A stretch of DNA of 32,416 bases from Thalassiosira profunda. Lineage: Eukaryota > Bacillariophyta > Thalassiosirophyceae > Thalassiosirales > Thalassiosiraceae. Below are positions 19,201-28,823 of this stretch, in pieces; the stretch's first letter is position 1, and the number at the start of each line of letters is the position of its first letter. Where the stretch lies: contig JALLAP010000163.1 of assembly GCA_036939355.1 (NCBI GenBank), forward strand, positions 1 to 32,416, written 5' to 3'. Below the pieces are notes generated by a model. It was not told where the DNA came from. It ran no database searches and saw only the letters and a list, made by a program, of their open reading frames with translations. The translations under genes were made by a program, and so were the position numbers.

Positions 19201-19292
19201 GTTCGTTCTCGTTCTTGGGATCGGAGCCGAAGAAGCAGGAGACGCGCGCGTTCGATTTTGTGCAGGACCAGGTGAAGGACGAGAAGAAGTGA
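16292..19292 (+). CDS. Tepsin/MTV1-like ENTH-VHS clathrin adaptor, three exons
   Basis: Exons are 16292-17143, 17415-18561 and 18697-19292, with GTGAGT donors at both introns and CAG acceptors; the product is 864 residues. Residues 1-115 form an ENTH/VHS-like helical domain (ALVRATESSAAPTPGYLYND, KSLKVLAKIVGHP, REAAKECLEAVY). A Gly-rich linker follows. A second helical domain lies at about 425-525 (NLIAELCPPGGMK, NPWIMRAKALCVIE, GPAKRVLDALG), like the VHS-type domain of tepsin and plant MTV1. The C-terminal part is Ala/Pro-rich with clathrin or adaptor peptides (NLLDFD, DSLFSGL, DDLLGGLG, GDLFGNM, FDPLLSMG) and a Met/Gln repeat stretch. Tepsin is an accessory of the AP-4 coat; MTV1 acts in vacuolar sorting at the trans-Golgi. 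Intron 1 could instead end at 17201, which adds 71 in-frame residues. Confidence 0.82.
18601..18660 (+). repeat. AT-rich imperfect tandem repeat inside intron 2 of the adaptor gene
   Basis: TTTTGAAAATTCGAA occurs at 18601-18615 and 18631-18645, a 30-bp period, with related TTGAAAAT units between and after. It sits wholly inside the 18562-18696 intron. Confidence 0.75.
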
Positions 19293-19376
19293 TGTGTGGA
19301 AATAGAACGGTGGTTTTGGTGTGGCAATGGCTCGGATATTAAGTATTAACGCGAGTCAGTCTGTTTAAGCATTCAT

Positions 19377-22300
19377 TCACCGGGAACGTTTCGTGGCATT
19401 GGCAGCCCCGGCAATATCGATATTGTGCGTCCGCAACAGCCTGTCGGCCACCGCCGTGGCGCCCCACGATGAGTAATGCGCAAATGCCTGCGCAAAGCAT
19501 TCGTTGGCGGCGGAGGTCATGCCAAGAGCCGAACGATGCTTTCCCAGCAGCTCGTAGGCCAGGGCCAACTCGTGCACGTTGCCGCGATCCCGGGAAGCCT
19601 GGATCGATTCCCCGTACATTTCCCACGCCGCGTCGTGCTCGCCGATGGAGGCGTGGTATTCCGCGTTCAGCAAGAGCAACTTATTTCCGAACACGGCCGC
19701 GGCGTTGCCTGCCCATTTCTTCACTTCGCCGAGGGCCGTTTTGCCGTCTTCCAGTCTTTGATCGTCGCCCAGCTTTCGATACAGTTGGAACTTGACGAGG
19801 CCGCGGAAGAACACATGGTAGATGCGATAGATGGTGGGCATGTTGGCTGCCGGCAGGATTGCCGAAGCGAGGCTGGAAGACTCTTCGGCAGACTCGTAGT
19901 CTCCTCTCCAGAAATGGATCAATACGTTGAACACGTGGCTGCTCTGGAGTATGTGCATGTCCTTCGAAGATTTGGCTTGACCCTGCAGGTCTTTCATGTT
20001 GGCTATGGCGCCCCCGAACACGGACGAAAAGTAATGTCCCGGTCTGCCAGTCAATTCTACCATCAGCGCATTGTCCAAGAGTGCACATTTCGTGGCATGC
20101 GGCGAGTGTTTGGACTGATTGAGTGGAGGGTGAAGAGAAGGTTGCATCAGGAAATGGAGACAGGTGAATGAGATGCACACAGGCAGTATAAAGACACGCA
20201 CCAGCAATTCCAGGCGTTGTTCGGAGGCCTGCTGAATCAGCGAGAGGTTCTCTCCGGCCAAGAGTTTAAACCGCCAACTCGTTTGCAGTGCCATCATAGC
20301 GACGTCAGTGTTTCCCATCTTCATTGCGCCTTTGTGGTACTCAAGGAGGTTCTTGGATATGTCTCGCGCGGGAGAGAACCAAATGTCTATCGCAAGGTAC
20401 TGCAAACAGCCAAAGAAAGAAGGTGAGAAGGCACAAGGATGCGTTTGAATCAGAAGGAAACCGCCCAGTGCTTACCAAGGCTATATTGGGGCGGTCCTCA
20501 AACCTTTTGATTGCATTGGATTCATTGATGGCGTGCTGTTTCTGCACAATCGCTCTGACAGCGTCTGCCCAGTACCGCCCCGCAGCGTAATCGCCTGCGG
20601 TGAAAATCTAGCAAACAAAGAAATGTGAGGGTGGCAGGCATGTCATGTGAGATGAAAATTGCGGCGCATAGACACCCACCTTCAGCATTGCAAAGATAGA
20701 GAATGCCATTGTCGACTCAATTGCGATTCCTTCTTGAAACGAGTACTGCATCATCTCACAAGCTATGATCGGCAGCATGGGAGAGGACGAGTTGTAGCAC
20801 GATTGGAACAAGCAGTCCACAATCCTTATCACCTCGTGAACCGAAGGTTCTATGGTCTTTTCGCACAATTGACACATCTGATCGATGCTGTATTGAGACG
20901 CAATGGCATCAGTGCTCGACAACGCTTTCATGGTGTCTTGGATTGTTGGAGAAGTTGGAATGTCAAAGTCAAGCCTGCGCAGAATCTCCAGTCCCCTTGC
21001 AATGCATTCCTCGTGCCGCCCGGATGTGTACAATGCCTTCAGAAGAGTCTGTTGCACTGCCAGGGAATCCTTCAGGCTTGCACGCTTTGCAACCTCATCG
21101 GCATATGATGCGACGTCGTCAGCTTCGCCAAGGGATGATGAGGCAATGGCTGCACCCTGATGCAATGCAAGACACAGCATTGGGTTGCTAAGCCAGCATT
21201 CCTGCCATAAAAAGGTGATGCCCTTCGAGAAGTAATGGCGGGCAGCGTGGAAGTCTGACTGAAGCAGTGATTTTCTCCCAGCAGCGAGGTTGCAATTCGC
21301 CACCTTTTCCCTCTGAACGTGATTGTAGTAGTCGCGGCACCCAGCGGAGTTGAGCTGATCACACGCTAGGCTAATGATGGAGGCGGATATGCTCTGTCCA
21401 CCAAAGAACTCCCAATCATGCAAATTCATCGTGCCCAGGCCAGAAGTCAATTGGTCGATCGATGTAGATTCATCGGCAGCAGCCACTGTTACCAGGAACT
21501 CGCCCAGCTCCAGATGCAGCACCTCCCTCTCTGCCATCGGAACACTCTCGTACACCGCTTGCAGAATGAGATCGTGCGCGAACATAAAAATCGGTCCGGC
21601 TCGATCGAGGATGCCTTGCTCGACAAAGTCATCGAGGGCAGATACGATTCCGGCTTCAAACTTTTCCAGGATCCGGAGCAACGAAAGGTCTGAGTGCATG
21701 CCAAAGCAGGACAGTATTCGCAAGACGCGCTGAGACGCCGGCGGCAAGGATGATATGTTGGAAACAATCAGCGCAGCCACGCCGTCTCCCGTTTGCAGCA
21801 TGTTGATGCGGTCTTGATCCCAAGAGAAACATCGCAGTTTTGGACTGTAGGCGATGAAGGAATCGCGAATGAGGGAGTTGAGTAGCTCGACGACAAAGAA
21901 AGCGTGGCCCGAAGTCTTCTTCTGGACAGCATCGGCGAGTTCGTCGACGCATCTTCTTGGTAGACGAAGCTCCATCATCAGCATGTCGCCGATATCGTGT
22001 TTCGACAGGCTCGAAACCTTGATCCTTGTCGTGTTGATGTTGCTGGTCATCATTTGGAGGTACGCCATTTGAATGGCGAGTGGGTGATTGTCTCCAATTT
22101 CGTTGTCTCGGAACAGGCCAGCGAACAAGCATCGGCGACTGATGTGCTTCAGCCCCCCAAGATTGACCAGCAGCTCGCTGAGAAGAGTGAGCGTTGGCTT
22201 GTCCGCCCACTGCAGGTCGTCGCAACAAATGGCCAAGAACCAATTTGAGTCCAATACTGCCTCGATGACCTTGGATAGCGAAAACACCAGCTGCCGTTCG

Positions 22301-24444
22301 TTTCCATCGCCCAGATAAGGATGCGTCAACGGCCGTTCAAATAACAACGAAAGGCTCGGTAGGAAGTCTGCCACCGAGGACAGGCCTTCCAAGCCAACTG
22401 ATTCTGCAATGGCCTTTGTTGCACAACGGCTGTAAGCGACATCCGAGGGGTTCCTGCTCTGTTTCATCGTCACCAAGTGGGAGATCAGCTGGTCGAACAT
22501 CGCGGAGAGAATTCTCCTCGATGCATGCTCCAATCCTCGCTCAAACTTAGCTTTGATGACGACCCACCCCGAGCTTTGCAGGGCGTCGCCAAGGGCGTGG
22601 ACTAGGCGCGACTTCCCGCTGCCTGCAATACCCGAGACGAATACAGTCTCGACAACATCGAAATTACTCGACCGATTGGTAGAGTCGGCCATCCGCCGGG
22701 TCACCTCGAGAAGGGCCAACGACTCTCTCTTTCTGCCGTAGTTCGCTCGCCCAAACACAGGCGCAGTCGAGTCGGAATCGTGCAAAAAGACCCGAGGGTT
22801 GGAAAGCATCTGCTCGAGGTCGCGCGCCACATCCCCCAGCGACGCGAACGTGGACTCTGTCTCGGACATCAGGTCGGACAGCAACCGGCAGATCGACACG
22901 GGGAACTTCCCCCCCGCGACCAGCTTGGAAAACGTCGATTCGTCCATAGAACGGAACCGCCGCGCCAGCTGCTCCATGATGTCCAACTCTCCCTCCGGCG
23001 AAGGGGATTCCGCCAGCAGGTCCGGCGGGGGCGGTTCGCCCCCCGCAAAGACGGAATACAGCAGACGCCCGAGGGCGCGCCGGGCCGTCGGCGCGTCGAC
23101 GCGCCCGCGGCGCACGTGCGGGGCCGGCTCCACCCTCCATCGGCCGCCCGCGCCCCCGTTTTCCCGGCGGACGACGAAGTCGTCCAATTGCGCGGCGTTG
23201 ACGCACGTCCCCAAAGTGGAATCGTCGAACGCACGGGCGAGGGCGAGCGCCACCCGCGCCGCGTTCTCCACTCCTTCGCTACCACCGACCGAGCGCCATC
23301 CCGACCGAACGAACGCCGTCAGGGTCGTGGGAAAGCCGTTTGCCGTCCCGCCGTGCTCCACGTAGAAAGAGGTTGGAGAAGCGGCCGGAGGCTCGGAGGG
23401 TCGTTTCGGCACCGCGCCATTCGATGGACGCGCCGAGAGGGTAGGAGAGGAATGCGCCGGCAGCTTCCCGTCCGAGACGGAGGCCGCTCCGGTCGGAGGC
23501 TGGACATCGTCCCAGCGGCCGACATCGGGCGGCCGGTCTCCGTTGCAATGGGCCGCGGAATTTGCCCGCCACTCGTCCAGGGATATGGGCTCCAAGTCGT
23601 CCTCCCCCCCGGCCGCCTCCCCGTCGAGCCACGCGAGGTCGAGGTCCACGGCGTCCATCCCCCCCGCGGCGGCGAACGGGTTCCCCCCCGCGGCGCGTTC
23701 CGGCGGAGGCGCCCCCGCCCCCGAGCGGGCCTCCCCCGCAGTCGTCGCCCCCGCCTCCCGCTCCCGGAAGCGGTGCATGACCTTCTCCACCGCCGCGTCG
23801 AAGTCCACCTCGATCCACGCCCGGTCGGCCATCCCCGCCGCCTTCCCCTGTGTCGCTCCGTTGGCGTTGCTCGCTGTGCGGCGGGGATCCTCCGCCAGGA
23901 ACCGCCCCCCGCGGCCGCGGACGTCGTTCACCACATCCTCGGCCACGCGGCGCTTGTCCGATCGCGCCGACGCGGCGAAGACCGGCTTCCGGGCGCGGAC
24001 GGCGGCGCGGAGGGCCGCGTTGCCCGGGTGGCGGGCGATGGCGTAGCCCCGCCCGAAGAGCTGCCGGCGATGTTTTTAGCAATGGGAGGATCGTGAAGCA
24101 ATCAATATGCTGATGGGATCGTGAGACACAAGCGCGCCCATCGTCGGACTTACCACGTCGTTTTGGCTGGGGGCGGTCGACGCCGCCTTCACGCCGTCCT
24201 CCTGCAATTTGCGATTGTTATTGACGGGGTGGGGAGATGAGTGCACGTGTGTTGTGAATGTCCAAGTTGAATCTGTATTCATAGCATAGCAAAAGAGACC
24301 GCGAATTTGCAAGGGCGGCGAGGTTGCAATAAATGCGCTACAACAGTTCGCACTCACATCGTTGCGGAGGCCCGCCCCTCCTCCCATTTCCGCCATCGAC
24401 GACGACGGACGACGATCCGGGCGGTCGCCGTCCCAAGGCGCCAT
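19377..24444 (-). CDS. DUF6824 - AAA (predicted ATPase) - TPR protein, six exons
   Basis: Exons on the minus strand are 24444-24358, 24201-24154, 24060-20680, 20607-20476, 20399-20202 and 20114-19377. All junctions are phase 0 with GT-AG borders, giving 1527 residues. Exon 2 and the start of exon 3 form a DUF6824 domain, common in diatoms: NDVLFGRG, HPGNAALR, KRRVAEDVV, GGRFLAED, AWIEVD. Residues about 240-420 have a weak kinase C-lobe look (RALGRLLYSVFAGG) but no catalytic motifs. An AAA/STAND-type ATPase follows, with Walker A GIAGSGKS (522-529) and Walker B ICCDDLQWAD (about 655-664). The C-terminal half is helical, TPR-like (GDYAAGRYWADAV, GEHDAAWEMYGES, LALAYELLGKHRSALG). This resembles large signalling ATPases of bacteria and diatoms; the input is unknown. 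An alternative start is ATG 24396 (MAEMGGG). Converges with the adaptor gene, 84 bp away. Confidence 0.85.
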
Positions 24445-25054
24445 CCTCGATATCGTAGTCTAGTTTGGTTGTTCGCCCTCCCTACGTACGCTGCTAGCGG
24501 CTTCGTCTCTAGCGTCTACTTCATCGACTCTCGTCGACCTCTCCTCGCGGCTGTTTCGTTTTCTCTCCTCTCCAGCTCCGTCATCTGTCTCTGTCTCATG
24601 CTCAAACTTCTCGAACAGATGCACAAATCCCGTTGAGGCGCCCGCCGAGGCAGGAGGCAGGCGAGGAGAAGCCGACCCAGTCTTGACAAAAAGTCGTCGT
24701 TTTATTTGTCTTTGCTCGCTCTTCTTCGAGCTGTGTTCCAGCCTTCGTTCCAGGCAGCGCTGCCTCGCCGCTCAGCCTCGCCGCAGCTTCGCGGCGAGGC
24801 GAGTTGTCCATTGTTTCCGTCGCTGTGATTGCTGCGGCCGCGTGCCGCAGCTTCGCGGCGCGAGGGAGGCTTTTGTCTTCCCCCCGAAGAAAGGTGCGCA
24901 GAGGGGTTAATAATTTTAATTAGGGTTAATCATCACGTGATAACCTCACGCGTGACAACCTCATCGTCACGTCCGCCGGCCGTCCGCCCAGCTTCCAAAA
25001 TGACGCAGTGCTGGCCTCCTACGATATTGCCCCGACAGCCCCCCTCCCCCAACC
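24445..25054. promoter_or_regulatory. Divergent intergenic region, AAA-TPR gene / PPR gene
   Basis: This 610-bp gap has no recognisable gene. It contains two hairpins with the same AGCTTC loop at 24775-24800 and 24841-24862. About 100 bp before the PPR start, an AT-rich stretch (TTAATAATTTTAATTAGGG) is followed by two palindromes, TCACGTGA at 24933-24940 and TCACGCGTGA at 24946-24955. These resemble the pair upstream of CDC48. Confidence 0.55.
24775..24862. repeat. Two related GC-rich hairpins with identical AGCTTC loops
   Basis: The first hairpin has perfect 10-bp arms, GCCTCGCCGC (24775-24784) and GCGGCGAGGC (24791-24800). The second (24841-24862) has 8-bp arms with one G-U pair. The 16-bp core GCCGCAGCTTCGCGGC is identical in both. 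Role unknown. Confidence 0.7.
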
Positions 25055-28000
25055 ATGCACAGGGCGGCGCTCCTCCGTCGGCGGGCGGCGGCGTCGCTGG
25101 TGCGCCCGGCCGGCGGTCCGGCGCGGGCAGAAGCGGCGCCCCGGCTCGGGACTGCGCCGCGGCATCGCCCTCCGATTTGCCGCCGCGGCGAAATAATAAT
25201 ACGCAGGCGGTACGGGGCCCATTCGTCCACCGGCGAGGCTATTGCCCCCCGCAGTGACGTCCTCGCGGCGGCGACGTCCCTCGCAAATCCGCCGGCCGGG
25301 AAAAATGCCCACGATCCCGCCGAACCACAACAACCACCGCCGACCCCCGACGGCCGCCTCTCGGGACGGCAGCGCGCCCTCCTCGAGCACACCGCGTCCA
25401 TCCTCCCGCCCCTCGAAGAACGGCCGCCGGGATCGCTCTCGCCGTCCCAACTGGTCGAAATTTCGAACGGCATCGACGCCTGGATTTCGACCGGGGAGCA
25501 TAGACACCTGGGCGCCGCGCAGGCCGAATTGCTAATCAGACGGCTCATCGTGGAAAAGGGCGGGGGACGGAGCCTGCTGACGGACGAGGAGAGGGGGCGG
25601 CTGGTGCCGTCCGACCGGGGCGCGGGAGGCACCCCCGCGGAGGCGGGAGGGGAGGCCATCGCGCTGCGGAAGAATCCCCACGTGGCGTGGGAGCTGTACC
25701 GCCTCCGCCCGTTCGTCGCCCACCTCGACGCCCTCTATGCGGGAATGGAGTTTGTGGACCGCATCCTCGGCCTCCTCGACCTCTTCGAGGAGGAGTACCA
25801 CGCGGAGGATGAATTTCCCGGAAGTCCCGACGACGAGATCCGCTACAAGGACCTCGTCGCGGCGCTGTGCGATAGAGGTACTCCCCACGCGGCCGCGGCG
25901 GCCGAGCGAATCTTGCATCGGTTCGAGGAGCATTTGGCGCGGCGGCCGCACTATCACTCCAATCCCCCGGGGGCGGAGACGTACAACAACATCCTCACGG
26001 CGTGGCGCCGCGCCGGGATCCGGGGCGCGGCGTATCCCCCCGGGACGGCGCCGCCGTACGATCATCACCCCCACCCCTGCTCCAATTTGCTGGAGGAGAT
26101 GCTGGAATTGTACCGGGGCGATCCGCGGGGGAGGGCGCGGATGCGCCCCGACTTTTTGACGTTCAACACGGCGATATCGAGCTTGAGCGGGATGCAGGCG
26201 GGAATGGCGGGGCGGGGGACGGACGAATACCACCGGACGATCGGAAAAAGATGTTACGAGCACTTGATGGGCATGCTCGAGATGCACAACGAAATAGGTG
26301 CGGCGTGCGCCCCGGACCTCGTCACGTTCTCGACCGTCATCAACACCCTGGGACGGGGGAAGGATCGGGGCGACGAGGCGAGAGCAAGGGAGGTCCTCGG
26401 GGCGATGTTGCGCCTGAGCGGCGTGGCGGACGGCGAGGAGGACAACGTCGCCGACTTTCCCTACGACGTCGTGCCCCGGAACATGCACTTCAACATCGTC
26501 CTGTCCCTCATGTCCGACAAGAAGCGGGCGGACGACGAGGCCCTGGGCAATGCCAAGCGGTACGTCGGCATCATGGAGGATCTGGGGCGGAAGGAGCGGG
26601 AGGGGCAAAAGCACGCGGGGAACCTCCCGCACACGGCGTCGGGGGAGGTCCACGACAATCCCTTCCCGGAGGCGGCCGCGGACGCGGAGGCGCGGCGGCG
26701 GGGCGCCCGCGGGAGCAGCGCCCCGGACATCATCACCTACAACACGCTCCTGACCATCGCGGCGCGGGCGGGACGGCCGGCCGCGGCGGAGGGCATCCTG
26801 GACGGCATGATCGAACGGGCCGCGGCGGGCGCGTCCGACGTGAAGCCGAACACGGACTCGTTCAACACGGTCCTTTGGGCGTGGTCGAAGGAGAAGGGGC
26901 GGCGGGGGAAGTCGCCAGGAAAACCAAGGGCGGAGAAGCTCCTCCTGCGGATGCAGGAAATGGCGGACGACGGAGACGCGAGCGTCCAACCGGACCGGGT
27001 GAGCTTGACGACGCTCATCAATGCCGTCAAGTCGGGGGCGACTCCGCACGGGGCGGAAGAGATCGTGAAACGGATGGAGGCCAACGACAATCCCGACTTG
27101 CGGCCGGACACCATTTCCTATACTTCGTTGGTACGGTGTTGGATTGACAGTGGACATGCCAATATGGCCGATCGGGCGGAAGAAATTGTCGAGCACACAA
27201 ATCGACGGTACAAGGAGGGCTTCGACGAATGCAAACCAGATGTTACTCTTTACAATGTTGCCATGGATGCCCTCGCAAAGAGTGGACAGCGCGACGCCGC
27301 AGAACGCGCAGAAGCACTGCTGAACCGCATGCTGGATCAATACTACGCCGGAGAGTCCAACCTGGCGCCAAATACGCAAACATTCGCAACGGCCATCCAG
27401 GCTTGGGCGCGATCGAGCAATCCACACGGCGCCATGAAAGCCGAGAAGCTGCTGCGAACGATGCACCAGTTGGAAGAAACGGGGCTCAGCGTGGCGCCCA
27501 ACACCATTGCCTATTCCACCTGCATCATGGCGTGGCGGAGAGTGGGAGGCAGCGAAGCCGGCGAGCGCGTGAATGCACTCCTGCGGAAGATGGAGGAATC
27601 CGAGGAGAGGGGCCTGACTTCGATGAAGCCGAATTGCATGACGTACACCAACGCTATGGAAGTGTGGGTGAGAAGTCAGCGGCCGGATTCGCTCGAGAGG
27701 GTCGAGGAAATACTCCAACGCATGATGGCACGGTCGGATCGAGGCGAATCGGAGTCGGCGCCCACAACGACGACGTTCAACGTCGTCATGAAGGCCATCC
27801 AGCACAGCCCCCATCCAACGAAGCACCAAAAGGCGGAGCGGCTGCTGCATCGCATGAAGGAATTGCACAAACGCGGGGACAGCGCAGTCAAGCCGGACAC
27901 GATCACCTACAATTCGTTCTTTTCCGCGTGCGCCATGACGAGGGGCAACGCCGAGACGAAAATCAATGCGTTCTCCGCGCTCCTGTCCGCCCTGATCGAA

Positions 28001-28363
28001 CTGCAAGAGCACGCGCATCTGCGCCCCGACCTTTACACCTGGCCGGCCGTTTGGAAGGCCACCCGCAACCTCCTGGACACGCGACGAGATGCGACGCATG
28101 TGACGTGGATCAACCGCATATTCGACCTGACCATTCAGAGCGGCTTCGTGAACGAGTACCTGTGGAACAACCTGCGGAACAATCTCCCGGCGGAATATTT
28201 GCAGAAGAGGCTCGGCGCGACGGGGAGCATCAACGACATTACGGTGCACGACCTGCCGCCCGAGTGGACTTGCAACGTGAGGCTAGGGAAGAAGGACGAT
28301 GCCAAGAAATCGAGAGACAAGCCGAAGCGAGGGCACCGTCGGAAAGAAGCTGATCAATCCTAG
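25055..28363 (+). CDS. Large pentatricopeptide repeat (PPR) protein, likely mitochondrial
   Basis: The 1102-residue intronless product carries many PPR motifs from about residue 305 to 970, for example TYNNILTAWRRAGIRG, TFSTVINTLGRGKDRG, ITYNTLLTIAARAGR, DSFNTVLWAWSKEKG, ISYTSLVRCWIDSGH, TLYNVAMDALAKSGQ, TFATAIQAWARSSNP and TYTNAMEVWVRSQRP. Several repeats are longer than the 35-residue plant norm, with acidic or Gly-rich inserts between helices. PPR proteins bind organellar RNA and act in its processing, stability or translation. Residues 1-60 are rich in Arg and Ala with almost no acidic residues (MHRAALLRRRAAASLVRP), typical of a mitochondrial presequence. The C-terminus is basic (KKDDAKKSRDKPKRGHRRK). 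There is no SMR, DYW or NYN domain. ATG 25055 directly precedes the presequence. Confidence 0.92.
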   Translation: MHRAALLRRRAAASLVRPAGGPARAEAAPRLGTAPRHRPPICRRGEIIIRRRYGAHSSTGEAIAPRSDVLAAATSLANPPAGKNAHDPAEPQQPPPTPDGRLSGRQRALLEHTASILPPLEERPPGSLSPSQLVEISNGIDAWISTGEHRHLGAAQAELLIRRLIVEKGGGRSLLTDEERGRLVPSDRGAGGTPAEAGGEAIALRKNPHVAWELYRLRPFVAHLDALYAGMEFVDRILGLLDLFEEEYHAEDEFPGSPDDEIRYKDLVAALCDRGTPHAAAAAERILHRFEEHLARRPHYHSNPPGAETYNNILTAWRRAGIRGAAYPPGTAPPYDHHPHPCSNLLEEMLELYRGDPRGRARMRPDFLTFNTAISSLSGMQAGMAGRGTDEYHRTIGKRCYEHLMGMLEMHNEIGAACAPDLVTFSTVINTLGRGKDRGDEARAREVLGAMLRLSGVADGEEDNVADFPYDVVPRNMHFNIVLSLMSDKKRADDEALGNAKRYVGIMEDLGRKEREGQKHAGNLPHTASGEVHDNPFPEAAADAEARRRGARGSSAPDIITYNTLLTIAARAGRPAAAEGILDGMIERAAAGASDVKPNTDSFNTVLWAWSKEKGRRGKSPGKPRAEKLLLRMQEMADDGDASVQPDRVSLTTLINAVKSGATPHGAEEIVKRMEANDNPDLRPDTISYTSLVRCWIDSGHANMADRAEEIVEHTNRRYKEGFDECKPDVTLYNVAMDALAKSGQRDAAERAEALLNRMLDQYYAGESNLAPNTQTFATAIQAWARSSNPHGAMKAEKLLRTMHQLEETGLSVAPNTIAYSTCIMAWRRVGGSEAGERVNALLRKMEESEERGLTSMKPNCMTYTNAMEVWVRSQRPDSLERVEEILQRMMARSDRGESESAPTTTTFNVVMKAIQHSPHPTKHQKAERLLHRMKELHKRGDSAVKPDTITYNSFFSACAMTRGNAETKINAFSALLSALIELQEHAHLRPDLYTWPAVWKATRNLLDTRRDATHVTWINRIFDLTIQSGFVNEYLWNNLRNNLPAEYLQKRLGATGSINDITVHDLPPEWTCNVRLGKKDDAKKSRDKPKRGHRRKEADQS

Positions 28364-28823
28364 TAAGGGCAAGCGCCGTACCCTCTAAAGCTAGCTCAAT
28401 TCAAGCCAAGACGAGTATTCCTTTTTTCGGCTTGACAAGTCTCCACATCGTGAATTCATTGAATTCATAGCTCAATGTTGCTTCTCAATAGATGTGAACT
28501 CTGGGTTGCCCGCGTACTTATGGCCATTTGCGGAAAACTGATCATTCCTCGCTGGTTCATCTTCCAGATCCCATGAGATGCAAGGTCGCCGTGCTGCGTC
28601 TCTCAAGAGTATCATTCGAGGCTCATCTCTTGAGCTTGATGGGGCGGCTTCGTGGAGCCCTTGCAGCAGGTACCACTGCCGAAGACCGATTCGCGAAGGA
28701 GAGTGCATCATCGTCGACACTTCTACACGGATGTTGCAACGTTTCGTTTTGCTCAGTGCTTCCTCTTTCCCGTCACACCGTTCAAAGCATTGCAAATATG
28801 CACGTTGCCAGGCACTGTTTCCA
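28364..28823. other. Convergent 3' intergenic region
   Basis: This 460-bp gap lies between the PPR stop and the hydroxylase stop. A minus-strand open frame of 120 codons (28472-28834) is present but overlaps the hydroxylase 3' end and shows no motif, so I do not call it. Nothing else is visible. Confidence 0.5.

Noticed and set aside
23279..24082. Other minus-strand frames over the 5' part of the AAA-TPR gene
   Set aside because: The DUF6824 signature and clean phase-0 splice sites pick a single frame; the others are low-complexity Gly/Arg strings.
25532..28249. 905-codon open frame on the minus strand
   Set aside because: It lies antisense to the PPR gene and shows no motif. Long antisense frames are expected in GC-rich coding DNA.
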